NCBI RefSeq assembly: GCF_904848665.1
Contig: NZ_CAJHCQ010000015.1
Coordinates: 124,001 to 188,000 of the forward strand
DNA: 64,000 nt
Direction of reading: 5' to 3'
DNA from: Paraburkholderia hiiakae
GTDB taxonomy: Bacteria; Pseudomonadota; Gammaproteobacteria; Burkholderiales; Burkholderiaceae
Both the position numbers and the translations under genes were made by a program. Numbering within the stretch: the first letter of the stretch is position 1; every line of letters begins with the position of its first letter. Under the pieces are notes generated by a model that was not told the origin of the DNA, ran no database searches, and was given only the letters and a program-made list of their open reading frames with translations. Positions 8,249-16,489 of this stretch are shown here, piece after piece.

Positions 8249-8866
8249 ATGAAACTCTACGGTTTTGCCGGCACCCGTTCGCAACGCGCGTTGTGGGGCC
8301 TCAAGGAAGTTGACGCCGATTTCGAATTCATCACGGTCAATCTGCTCGAAGGCGAGCACCGGCGGCCCGAATACCTGCGCATCAATCCCGCGGGCAAGAT
8401 TCCCGTCCTGATCGACGGCGACCGCGTGATTCCCGAATCGGCCGCAATCGTGCTGTATCTCGCGGACAAGTATCCGGAGAAGCAGCTACTACCCAAGGAT
8501 CTCGACGAGCGGGCGCAGGCGTATCGCTGGACCCTGTTCGCCGTGACCGAACTGGAACAGCCGCTCTGGAGAATCACTCGGCACTCCTTCCTTTATCCGC
8601 CGGACAAGCGCAGCCCCGCCGATATCGAGCTCGCGCGGGAGGACTTCAAGACCATGGCCGCCGTGCTCGAGAAGCACCTCGAAGGGCGCGAGTTCATCGT
8701 CGGCAACAGCCTTTCGGTTGCCGACTGCGTGACGGTTTATCTGATGGACTGGGCCAACGAAGTGCAACTGCTGGAGGGCTTCCCGCGCTTGCAGGTGTAT
8801 CTCGAACGTCTCTATGCACGGCCCGAGGCGCCGCAGCGTATCGCCGAAGCACGCAAGGCAGCTTAA
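8249..8866 (+). CDS. Glutathione S-transferase family protein
   Basis: 205 residues. The N-terminal thioredoxin-like domain (MKLYGFAGTRSQRALWGLKE) has the glutathione-site PESAAI element at ~62-68 (IPESAAIVLYLADKYPE). An all-helical C-terminal domain contains the VGNSLSVADC hydrophobic-staple region. I prefer the ATG at 8249, preceded by GGAG at 7 bp, over an upstream GTG at 8228 that overlaps the previous gene, because the fold starts at MKLYG. The substrate cannot be inferred. Co-transcribed with the YciI-like gene. Confidence 0.9.
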   Translation: MKLYGFAGTRSQRALWGLKEVDADFEFITVNLLEGEHRRPEYLRINPAGKIPVLIDGDRVIPESAAIVLYLADKYPEKQLLPKDLDERAQAYRWTLFAVTELEQPLWRITRHSFLYPPDKRSPADIELAREDFKTMAAVLEKHLEGREFIVGNSLSVADCVTVYLMDWANEVQLLEGFPRLQVYLERLYARPEAPQRIAEARKAA

Positions 8867-8870
8867 ACAG

Positions 8871-8905
8871 AAAAACGGCCCAACCGGATCACGCCGATTG
8901 GGCCG
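8871..8905 (-). terminator. Rho-independent terminator of the symporter operon
   Basis: A 12-bp stem (CGGCCCAA.CGG with one G-T pair) and a short loop, followed on the minus strand by five Ts. It lies 41 bp downstream of the symporter gene. The GST gene converges from the other side and may share the hairpin. Confidence 0.8.
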
Positions 8906-8946
8906 CCTTGCTACCGCTTTACGTCATGTCAATGCGGTCAATGTGG

Positions 8947-10422
8947 TCAATGCGCCCGCGCATGCTCATGATCGACATGCGTGCGCGGCTGCGTCACCGT
9001 GCTCACCACCGCAAGCACGATCACGTTTACGAACAGCGCAAGGAAGCCGATGTTGATGTCCTTGAGCGCATCCGGCGCGAACGGAATCAACTGAGCCACG
9101 CTCACATGCGTGAGCGTCGTGACGATCACCACGAGCACGCCCGCCACGATGCCGCAGAACGCGCCTTGCTTCGTCACGCGATTGCGCGCGGAGAGGCTGC
9201 ACACCATCGCCGGGAAGAGCTGCGTGACGAAGTTGTAGCCCATTAGCAGCAGCGCGACGATGGTGTCGCCGCCGTTGAGCGTGAAGCCTACCGCCACGAG
9301 CGCGACCACCGGCACGAAAAAGCGTGCGAGTTTCGCGACTTGCGCGTCGTCCGCGCTCTTCGCGAGGCCGCCGCGATAGATGTCGTTGGCGAGCAGCGTC
9401 GAAGCCGTGGTGAGGATCATCGAGCCCGGCACGAGTGCGGTGAGTACGCCTGCCGCGCCGATCACGCCCACGAACCACGGATCGAACGTTTGCAGCGCGA
9501 GGCGGAAGAGCGAGAGGTCGATGTCGCCGCCCTTCAGGCCCGGCACCTTGAGCACGGCCGCGAAGCCGCAAAAGAATACGAACAGCAGGATGAGCTGATA
9601 GAGCGGGAGGACCATCGCGTTGCGGCGGAAGATACGCTCGTTCTTCGCGGTGTAGACCGACATGAACGTGTGCGGCCACATGAAGAAGCCCAGCGCCGTG
9701 AGCAGCACGGTGGACTGGAACCACGTCACGCTCTGGCCGCGCGCCGGGAAGGTGAGAAAGCCGGGCTTGGCCGCGTCGATCGCGCGGAACATCTCGCTCA
9801 GGCTGCCGTAGTGGTGAATCGGCAGGTAGACGCCGAGGAACACGGCGATAGCGAGAATCATCGTGTCCTTGACGACCGAATTCCACGCGCAGCCGCGCAC
9901 GCCCGAAACGATCACGTAAGCCGTGACCACGGCCGCGCCGATCCAGATCGCCGCCGTGGAGGAAATTGCGCCATAGGAGGCCGTCGTCACGATGATGCCG
10001 AGCCCCTTGAGTTGCAGCACGAGATACGGCACGAGCGCGAGCACGCCCACGCATGCCACCAGCACGCCCAGTGCGGGGCTCTGATACTTGCGCGCGAAGA
10101 AGTGCGGCTGCGAGACGAGCCGGTGCTGCTTGGCGAAGCGCCAGACGGGCGGCAGCATCCAGTACGAGAGGATGTACGCAAGCGTGCCGTAGGCCAGAAT
10201 GTAGTAGACGGGCGCACCCTTGCCATAGGCGAAGCCGCTGCCGCCGAGAAACGTGAAGGTCGTGTAAATCTCGCCCGCCATCAGCAGGAACACAAACGCG
10301 GTGCCGAAGCTGCGGCCGCCCACCGCCCACTGCTCGAGATTCATGTCGTGCCCGCGGCGGGCGCGCATGCCGAGATAGAGCGCGAAGAAGGTCATCGCCG
10401 CGATGATGATGAGGGCGCTCAT
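8947..10422 (-). CDS. Sodium:solute symporter family permease (MctP-like)
   Basis: Inner-membrane transporter of the SSS family, 491 residues with about a dozen hydrophobic helices. Typical segments include ALYLGMRARRGHDMNLEQWAVGGR at the first loop, GEIYTTFTFLGGSGFAYGKG, and ALVPGSMILTTASTLLANDIYR around two-thirds of the length. Pairing with a DUF3311 protein is typical of monocarboxylate/pyruvate permeases of the MctP type, but the substrate is an inference. The ATG at 10422 overlaps the DUF3311 stop (ATGA); a longer frame to 10515 is only overlap with that gene. The last residues are His-rich (HVDHEHARAH). Confidence 0.9.
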   Translation of the reverse strand: MSALIIIAAMTFFALYLGMRARRGHDMNLEQWAVGGRSFGTAFVFLLMAGEIYTTFTFLGGSGFAYGKGAPVYYILAYGTLAYILSYWMLPPVWRFAKQHRLVSQPHFFARKYQSPALGVLVACVGVLALVPYLVLQLKGLGIIVTTASYGAISSTAAIWIGAAVVTAYVIVSGVRGCAWNSVVKDTMILAIAVFLGVYLPIHHYGSLSEMFRAIDAAKPGFLTFPARGQSVTWFQSTVLLTALGFFMWPHTFMSVYTAKNERIFRRNAMVLPLYQLILLFVFFCGFAAVLKVPGLKGGDIDLSLFRLALQTFDPWFVGVIGAAGVLTALVPGSMILTTASTLLANDIYRGGLAKSADDAQVAKLARFFVPVVALVAVGFTLNGGDTIVALLLMGYNFVTQLFPAMVCSLSARNRVTKQGAFCGIVAGVLVVIVTTLTHVSVAQLIPFAPDALKDINIGFLALFVNVIVLAVVSTVTQPRTHVDHEHARAH

Positions 10423-10634
10423 GAACGCACCTCCGCATCCGCTTCGCCCGAAAGCCGGTTGACCGGATCGAGCCGGTAGACGATCCCCATGATCGCCGCG
10501 GCCAGCACGACCCACATGACGATCCAGGCCAGCACGAGCGGCATGCCGAGCACGAGCGGCTCGGTGCGATTGACAAACGGCACCCCTAACAGGATGCCAA
10601 TAAAGGGCAAGGCGGCGAGCAACCTCAGTGACAT
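10419..10634 (-). CDS. DUF3311 small membrane protein, symporter partner
   Basis: 71 residues with two transmembrane helices (LLAALPFIGILLGVPFVN and MPLVLAWIVMWVVLAAAIMG) and a charged C-terminus. Such proteins are commonly encoded directly before SSS symporters; a role as accessory subunit is inferred from that. I chose the ATG at 10634 with GAGGAG upstream. The longer frame to 10730 adds a non-membrane N-terminus and is unlikely. Translationally coupled to the symporter by a 4-bp overlap. Confidence 0.85.
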   Translation of the reverse strand: MSLRLLAALPFIGILLGVPFVNRTEPLVLGMPLVLAWIVMWVVLAAAIMGIVYRLDPVNRLSGEADAEVRS

Positions 10635-10879
10635 GGCAACTCCTCTTTCATATGAGAAGAAAAGAAACGTCGCGTCGGGGTGCGAGGCAACCCACTCTAT
10701 GCTTGTGAACGCGCCCCGTAAAGCTGCCAAAAATACTGAAGGGCTTGCTGTAAAGATTGGTGCAGCGCGCCATTTTTTCGGGCATCGGGCGACATCGATC
10801 AGGCACGCAAAGGGCCGATCCGGCTACACTTCTCGCAGCCCGGCGCGCTGTTTGCGCATGCCCTTACCGGATCGACTTC

Positions 10880-11557
10880 ATGATCGAGAGCCTGATTTCA
10901 GACATCCTGTTCGGTTTTACCGGACTCATCAGCATCATCAATCCCATTGGCGTTGCCTTCGTCTTTCTCGACCGCACCGCGAACCTCACCGACGAAGAGC
11001 GGCGCCTGCTCGCCAAGCGCGTGGCGATCAATGCCTTCTTCGTGCTGGTTGCGGCGTTTTTCGTGGGCACGCCCATCCTGCATTTCTTCGGCATTTCAAT
11101 GGAAGCGCTGCGTATTGGCGGCGGCCTCGCGGTGGCCGTGAGCGGCTGGCAGATGCTCAACGCGCCCGAGCCCGAGCCGCTCCCGGCCGATCACCCGGTC
11201 AAGCCCATGAGCGCGAGTTCGGCCTCCGGCAAGGCCTTTTTCCCGCTGACCATTCCGCTCACCACGGGCCCGGGCTCCATCGCCACGGCCATTGCGCTGA
11301 ACGCCAACCGCACGCACAAGCTTTCGGCGTGGCTGCTCTCGAGCTTCGCGTCGATCGTGATCTCGGCGCTCGTCATGCTCGTGATCTATTACGTGTACAG
11401 CCGCGCTGCGCGGCTTTCGCAGTACCTGGGTGTGGAAGGCACGCGCGTGGCCATGCGCGTGTCGTCGTTTCTGCTCCTGTGCATCGGGGTGCAGATCATA
11501 CTGACTGGCCTGACCGGGTTTCTCACGCCGATCGCCGACCTGCGCGCCGCGAAGTAG
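10880..11557 (+). CDS. MarC family integral membrane protein
   Basis: 225 residues with six predicted membrane helices in two halves. Recognisable MarC/UPF0056 features are the N-terminal GFTGLISIINPIGVAFVFL and the middle FFPLTIPLTTGPGSIATAIAL, which is the repeat of the NP/PLTTGPG motif. The molecular function of the family is unresolved. ATG at 10880; the GTG/ATG further upstream adds a non-membrane extension. A GC-rich hairpin overlaps the stop codon (11542-11565) but lacks a T-run. Confidence 0.92.
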   Translation: MIESLISDILFGFTGLISIINPIGVAFVFLDRTANLTDEERRLLAKRVAINAFFVLVAAFFVGTPILHFFGISMEALRIGGGLAVAVSGWQMLNAPEPEPLPADHPVKPMSASSASGKAFFPLTIPLTTGPGSIATAIALNANRTHKLSAWLLSSFASIVISALVMLVIYYVYSRAARLSQYLGVEGTRVAMRVSSFLLLCIGVQIILTGLTGFLTPIADLRAAK

Positions 11558-11612
11558 CGGCGCGCTCGAACGGGCCGGCGTACACGAGCGTCCTTACACG
11601 AAGGAGACCATC

Positions 11613-12446
11613 ATGTGCCGCTGGCTCGCTTATACGGGTAACCCCGTGCATCTCGAGACCGTGCTGTTTCACGCGCGCCATTCGCTGATCGACCAGAGCC
11701 TGCATTCGACCAAAGGCGCGACCACCACGAATGGCGACGGCTTCGGCATGGGCTGGTTCCAGGACCCGCACGACATTCCTTATCGCTACCGCAGCGTGCA
11801 TCCGGCCTGGAACGACCGCAACCTGCGCGAACTCGCGCGTGCGGTGCGCGCGCCCATGTTCATCGCGCATATTCGCGCGGCCACCGACACGCCGGTGCAG
11901 GAAACGAACTGCCATCCGTTTCGCCACCGGCGCTGGATCTTCGCGCACAACGGGCTGATTCGCAGCTATCCGCTCATGCGTCGCGACCTGCTCGTCGCGA
12001 TCGATCCGGATCGTTTCAACGCGCTCGAAGGTTCGACGGACTCCGAAACGATGTTCTACCTGGCCATGACGTTTGGCCTCGAAATCGATCCCGTCACCGC
12101 GCTCGAACGCATGGCGGGTTTCGTTGAAGCCACGGCGAAAAAGCATGGCGTCGAGCCAGCGCTCAATATGACCGTGTGCGCTTGTGACGGCGAGCAGATC
12201 GTCGCCGCGCGTTATTCGAGCGAACGCAATTCGCGCACGCTTTATCACACCACGGCGTTCCGGCATCTGCGCGAACTGTATCCCGACGACCCGCGCATCA
12301 TCGCGGCTGGCGACGACGCCTATCTGCTCGTTTCCGAGCCGCTGGGCGATGCGCCCGATGTGTGGGCCGAAGTGCCGGAATCGACGGCCATTGTCGTGCG
12401 CGGACCCGATGTCGAGTACCGGCCGTTCGTGCCGGTTGCGCCTTGA
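11613..12446 (+). CDS. Class II glutamine amidotransferase (YafJ/EgtC-like)
   Basis: 277 residues of an N-terminal nucleophile glutaminase domain. Cys2 would be the nucleophile after Met removal (MCRWLAYTG). Other active-site landmarks are GDGFGMGWF, AHIRAATDTPVQETNCHPF, FAHNGLI and GSTDSETMFYLA. No synthase domain is attached, so the ammonia acceptor is unknown; stand-alone members include YafJ-type proteins and ergothioneine-pathway EgtC. No egt genes are nearby, so an EgtC role is not supported. An AAGGAG sits before the ATG. Confidence 0.9.
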   Translation: MCRWLAYTGNPVHLETVLFHARHSLIDQSLHSTKGATTTNGDGFGMGWFQDPHDIPYRYRSVHPAWNDRNLRELARAVRAPMFIAHIRAATDTPVQETNCHPFRHRRWIFAHNGLIRSYPLMRRDLLVAIDPDRFNALEGSTDSETMFYLAMTFGLEIDPVTALERMAGFVEATAKKHGVEPALNMTVCACDGEQIVAARYSSERNSRTLYHTTAFRHLRELYPDDPRIIAAGDDAYLLVSEPLGDAPDVWAEVPESTAIVVRGPDVEYRPFVPVAP

Positions 12447-12473
12447 GGCGACGTCAGGTGGCGCCGGGGATCT

Positions 12474-14462
12474 TCAGGCGTTCCGGCGCCTTTGCCGTGC
12501 CGCCGCGAGCGCGAGCACCTCGTCGAAAAGCGTGACGTCCACGGGCTTCACGAGATGCATCTCGAAGCCCGCTTCGCGCGTGAGTTCGACGTCGGCGGCC
12601 TGGCCGAAACCCGTCATCGCGGCGAACAGCGTGTCCTTGAGCGGCGGCAGCGCGCGCAGGGCGCGCAGCGTCGCATAGCCGTCGATCTCGGGCATGGCGA
12701 TGTCGATGAGCGCGGCGTCGGGCGTGAAGCTGTCCACTTCCTCGCACGCATGGGCGGCGCTGTAGGCCACGCGCACGTCGTGGCCTTTGAGTTCGAGCAG
12801 CATGGCGAGGCTGTCTGCCGAGTCGCGGTTGTCGTCGACCACGAGCACGCGCAGCGGCGGCACGCCGGCCTCGGCCAGCGCGGCAAGCTCGGCTGCGTCG
12901 GGGGTGAGGGGCGGCGGCCGCACGGCGTGCACGGTCTCGCGCGCGAACGGCAGGCGGATCGTGAACGTGCTGCCTTTGCCCGGCCCGTCGCTCGTGGCGG
13001 AGATGGTGCCGCCATGCAGTTCGATGAGCGAGCGGCACAGCATGAGGCCAATGCCGAGCCCGTTTTCCGCGGGCCCCGGCACCGAGCGATCCTGGCTGAA
13101 CAGGCCGAAGATCGACTCGTGGGTGCCCGGCCGCAGCCCGCGACCCTGGTCGCGCACCTGGATCTGCACGGCGCGCGCCGCGGCACGCACGTCCATGACG
13201 ATGCGGCTGCCGTCGGGCGAAAACTTCGAGGCGTTGTGCAGCAGGTTCTGCAGCACCTGCACGAGGCGCGTATGGTCGCCCGTCATGGTGAGGGTGTCGT
13301 CGAGCATCTGCACGTCTACGTGCTGGCCGCGCGCCGAGGTAAAGGGCTGCGCCGCGTCGATGGCGTGCGCGACCACTTCGCGCAGGTCGAGCGGCGCCTC
13401 GCGCAATTCGATCTTGCCCGACGTGATGCGCCCGACGTCTAGCAGGTCGTCCACGAGCCGCGTGAGATGCACGATCTGGCGGTCGATCATTTCGCGCGCG
13501 CGCTCGATCTCGGGGCTCGGCGCATCCATGAGTCGCATCGTGGCCACGGCGTTGCGCACCGGCGCGAGCGGGTTGCGCAGTTCGTGCGCGAGCATGGCGA
13601 GGAACTGCTTCATCTGCTCGCTCGAATGCTCGAGCTCGTCGGTGCGGCGGCTCTCGGTCATGTCGCGCGTGACCTTTGCGAATCCCGTGAGCCGGCCGTG
13701 GCCGTCGTGCACCGCGGTGAGCGTGACGTTGGCCCAGAACATCGAGCCGTCTTTGCGCACGCGCCAGCCTTCGGTCGCGACGCGGCCGAAGTCTTTCGCG
13801 CGGCGCAGCTCGCGCTCGGGCTGACCGGCGGCGATCTCCTCGGGCGGATAAAACACGGAAAAATGCTGGCCGACGATCTCGGCCGGGCGGTAACCCTTCA
13901 GGTTGGTCGCGCCGGTGTTCCAGCTCACCACGTGGCCCTGCGGGTCGAGCATGAAGATCGCGTAGTCGGTCACGCTTTCCACGAGCAGGCGAAAGCGCTC
14001 TTCGGAAAGGCGCAGCGCCTCGACCTGGCGGCGTTCGGCGGTGAGGTCGCGGGTGACCTTGGCGAAGCCCGCGAGCGAGCCGTCGCGCTCGCGCAGCGCG
14101 GTGATGACGACGTTGGCCCAGAACATCGTGCCGTCCTTGCGCACGCGCCAGCCTTCGTCGTTGAAACGTCCGTGCAACGAGGCCTGCTCCAGCTCGTGCT
14201 CGGGCCAGCGGCGCGCGTTGGCTTCGTCGGTGTAAAAGCGCGAGAAGTGCTGGCCGATGATCTCGTGCGCTTCATAGCCCTTGATGCGGGCCGCGCCGCG
14301 ATTCCAGCTCACGATGTAGCCGCGCGTGTCGAGCAGGAAGATCGCGTAATCCTCGATCGGATCCACGAGCGCCTCGAAGCGGCGTTCGTTGTGGCTTTCG
14401 GCGGCGACGGTGTGCGGGGCGATGCCGGGGTCGGGCGTCGTCATGGTCCTTGGGTCTGTCAT
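12474..14462 (-). CDS. Hybrid sensor histidine kinase, PAS-PAS-HisKA-HATPase-REC
   Basis: 662 residues, apparently cytoplasmic because no membrane segment is visible. Two near-duplicate PAS domains (about 26-140 and 155-265; both contain GWRVRKDGxMFWANV) are followed by HisKA with phospho-acceptor His293 (MLAHELRNPLAPV), an ATPase domain (DQGRGL, GLGIGLMLCRSL), and a C-terminal receiver with phospho-acceptor Asp587 (ALIDIAMPEIDGYA). The PAS domains might hold a cofactor or small ligand; this is not determinable here. No response regulator or HPt gene is adjacent, so its output partner is elsewhere. Confidence 0.93.
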   Translation of the reverse strand: MTDPRTMTTPDPGIAPHTVAAESHNERRFEALVDPIEDYAIFLLDTRGYIVSWNRGAARIKGYEAHEIIGQHFSRFYTDEANARRWPEHELEQASLHGRFNDEGWRVRKDGTMFWANVVITALRERDGSLAGFAKVTRDLTAERRQVEALRLSEERFRLLVESVTDYAIFMLDPQGHVVSWNTGATNLKGYRPAEIVGQHFSVFYPPEEIAAGQPERELRRAKDFGRVATEGWRVRKDGSMFWANVTLTAVHDGHGRLTGFAKVTRDMTESRRTDELEHSSEQMKQFLAMLAHELRNPLAPVRNAVATMRLMDAPSPEIERAREMIDRQIVHLTRLVDDLLDVGRITSGKIELREAPLDLREVVAHAIDAAQPFTSARGQHVDVQMLDDTLTMTGDHTRLVQVLQNLLHNASKFSPDGSRIVMDVRAAARAVQIQVRDQGRGLRPGTHESIFGLFSQDRSVPGPAENGLGIGLMLCRSLIELHGGTISATSDGPGKGSTFTIRLPFARETVHAVRPPPLTPDAAELAALAEAGVPPLRVLVVDDNRDSADSLAMLLELKGHDVRVAYSAAHACEEVDSFTPDAALIDIAMPEIDGYATLRALRALPPLKDTLFAAMTGFGQAADVELTREAGFEMHLVKPVDVTLFDEVLALAAARQRRRNA

Positions 14463-14533
14463 AGGGCCTGTTCAGAAGTTTGACAGGCTCTGGCCTCCTG
14501 AATGGACGGCCCGCGCGCAGCGGGCGCCGCAGC

Positions 14534-15493
14534 TTACCACGCGCGCTGCCCCGAGCGGTCGTACTTTTCGGCCATTGCCGGAATGCCTACGCGCACGTGG
14601 CGTTCCGCGCGGCGCACCTGGCGGGTGAGCAGCGCGACGTGCGGCGGCACCACGCGGCGTGCGCGCAATGTCCAGAAAGCGCCGCGCAGCAGCGCCACGC
14701 CTGCGGGCCCAAGCGAGCGCTGGCGCGCGAATACCGCGAGCGCGCGGCCGGTTGCCGCGATCGCGTCGCGCGCAGGCAGGCGCATCCACGCCACCCAGGC
14801 CGTGTTGCGCGCGAGCGCGCAATGCTGCGCCCGCGTGAACCAGCGGTACAGCGGTTCGCGATGCGCGAGCGCCTGCTCGCAATAGACGATCCGGTGCCCG
14901 GCCGAAAGCATGTCGAGCGCGGCAAGCTCCTCGGCGCCGCCGTGCGAAAGCCGCTCCTCGTAGCCGCCGAGCGCGCGGAACACGGCTGCGCGGAAAATGC
15001 ACGCGCCGGCCATGAAGTTAGCGAGCACCGGGCCCGCCAAGCCTTCGGCGCCCGGCGACGTGGCGGCGAGCATCAGGCAGGCGGGGTGAATTTCGCGCTC
15101 GTCGCCGCTCACCACGCGCGCATTGAGCACGGCCACTTGCGCGTGCGCGTCGAGCAGCTGCGCCGCGCGCGTGAGCGCGCCGGGTGCGAACCAGGTGCTG
15201 TCGTCGCAGCACGCAACGTAATCGGTGCGCGCGAGCAGCACGGCGCGATTGAACCCGGCCATGCCGTGGTCGCCCAGCGACTGGAGGATGCGCACTTGCG
15301 GAAAGAGCGACGCCAGCAGGGAGACGGTGGAATCGGTGGAGCCGTTGTCGGCGACGATGACGTCGGGATGCTCGGGAAGCGCGGTGAGGCGCGCGACGGT
15401 ATCGACGGTTTGACGCACGTGATTGCGCGTGAGGACGACCACCGTCACGCGTGGCGCGCTGGGAGTTCCGGGGGCATGGGCGGAGTCGTTCAT
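14534..15493 (-). CDS. Glycosyltransferase family 2 protein
   Basis: 319 residues with a GT-A fold: TVVVLTRNHVRQTVDTV at the start, VIVADNGSTDSTVSLL at ~45-60, and a CCDDSTWF acidic motif in place of DxD. It then has an extended C-terminal part without clear membrane helices. It would transfer a sugar from a nucleotide-sugar to an unknown acceptor. No polysaccharide cluster is nearby. It is separated by 71 bp from the kinase gene downstream and has its own leader. Confidence 0.85.
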   Translation of the reverse strand: MNDSAHAPGTPSAPRVTVVVLTRNHVRQTVDTVARLTALPEHPDVIVADNGSTDSTVSLLASLFPQVRILQSLGDHGMAGFNRAVLLARTDYVACCDDSTWFAPGALTRAAQLLDAHAQVAVLNARVVSGDEREIHPACLMLAATSPGAEGLAGPVLANFMAGACIFRAAVFRALGGYEERLSHGGAEELAALDMLSAGHRIVYCEQALAHREPLYRWFTRAQHCALARNTAWVAWMRLPARDAIAATGRALAVFARQRSLGPAGVALLRGAFWTLRARRVVPPHVALLTRQVRRAERHVRVGIPAMAEKYDRSGQRAW

Positions 15494-15711
15494 CGCAGCA
15501 GGCGGCGGGTGCCGGCCGGTGAGTTGTCGAATTGACCTATGTCAGCATACGCCGATGGCGCGCGACATGCAGTACCTGAGGTGTGTTAGGGGCACGGCGG
15601 CGCAGCAGCGCTGCTGCACTGCACAGCCGTGCGGTGCGCAATTTTCGCGCCGCGTTCGGCGGCGTGCAGTGGCCGCGCAGTTGCCGCCCAGTTAGCCGGT
15701 CAGTTAGCCGC

Positions 15712-16386
15712 TCAATCGCGGGCGCAGACTTCGTCGAGGTGGCCGAGCAGATCGGCGGGATCTTCGTACACGCGCAGCGCCCCTGCGCATTGCAGTTCCT
15801 CGGTGCCGTAGCCGCCCGACTGCAGGCCAATGCCGAGCGCCCGGCAGCGCTGGGCCGCGAGCATGTCCCAGACACTGTCGCCCACCACAAGGCAGCGCTC
15901 GATCGGCACATTCAGCCGCAACGCCGCGGCGACGAAAAGATCGGGATCGGGCTTGGCGTGGCGCACTTCGTCGCGCGTGACCACGGTCGTGACAGCCGGG
16001 TCCACGCCGAGCGCCTGCAAGTTCACGGAAGCCGTGGCGAGCCGCCCGCTCGTGGCGATCGCCCATGGCACCTGGGCGGCGGTCAGCGCGTCGAGCAGCG
16101 AGCGCGCGCCGGGCAGCGGGCGCACCTGGTCGGCGTGGCGGCGGTAGGCGTCGGCGTGTAGTTTCTGCAAGCGTGCGATGCGCTCCGGCGAGATGGCCTC
16201 GTGCGTCTCGCGCAGCAACTGGTTCATGAAGAGCCCGCCGCTCATGCCGATGCGCCGGTGAATGCGCCACACCGAAAGCTCGATGCCGTCCGCGTCGAGC
16301 GCTTCCTTCCATGCGAGCACGTGCTGGTAGACGCTGTCGACGAGCGTGCCGTCGAGGTCGAACAAAAAGGCCGATTCGTTGCGCAT
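15712..16386 (-). CDS. HAD-superfamily hydrolase (phosphoglycolate phosphatase-like)
   Basis: 224 residues with all four HAD motifs: FDLDGTLVDS (residues ~9-18, nucleophile Asp), ATSGRLATAS, KPDPDLFVAAA and VGDSVWDMLAA. The inserted helical cap after motif I is of the phosphoglycolate-phosphatase/beta-phosphoglucomutase type, so the substrate is likely a small phosphorylated metabolite. I chose the ATG at 16386 immediately before the first motif; the frame extends further upstream without homology-like sequence. The 218 bp before the glycosyltransferase show nothing recognisable. Confidence 0.9.
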   Translation of the reverse strand: MRNESAFLFDLDGTLVDSVYQHVLAWKEALDADGIELSVWRIHRRIGMSGGLFMNQLLRETHEAISPERIARLQKLHADAYRRHADQVRPLPGARSLLDALTAAQVPWAIATSGRLATASVNLQALGVDPAVTTVVTRDEVRHAKPDPDLFVAAALRLNVPIERCLVVGDSVWDMLAAQRCRALGIGLQSGGYGTEELQCAGALRVYEDPADLLGHLDEVCARD

Positions 16387-16489
16387 GGGTGGCTCCTTTG
16401 GCACACGACGATCACGCTGCGGTGGCAAAAAGTGTACGCCGCGCGCCCACGGCGTGCGCGCGGACGTTGTGGACGTTGCGAACGTTGAG

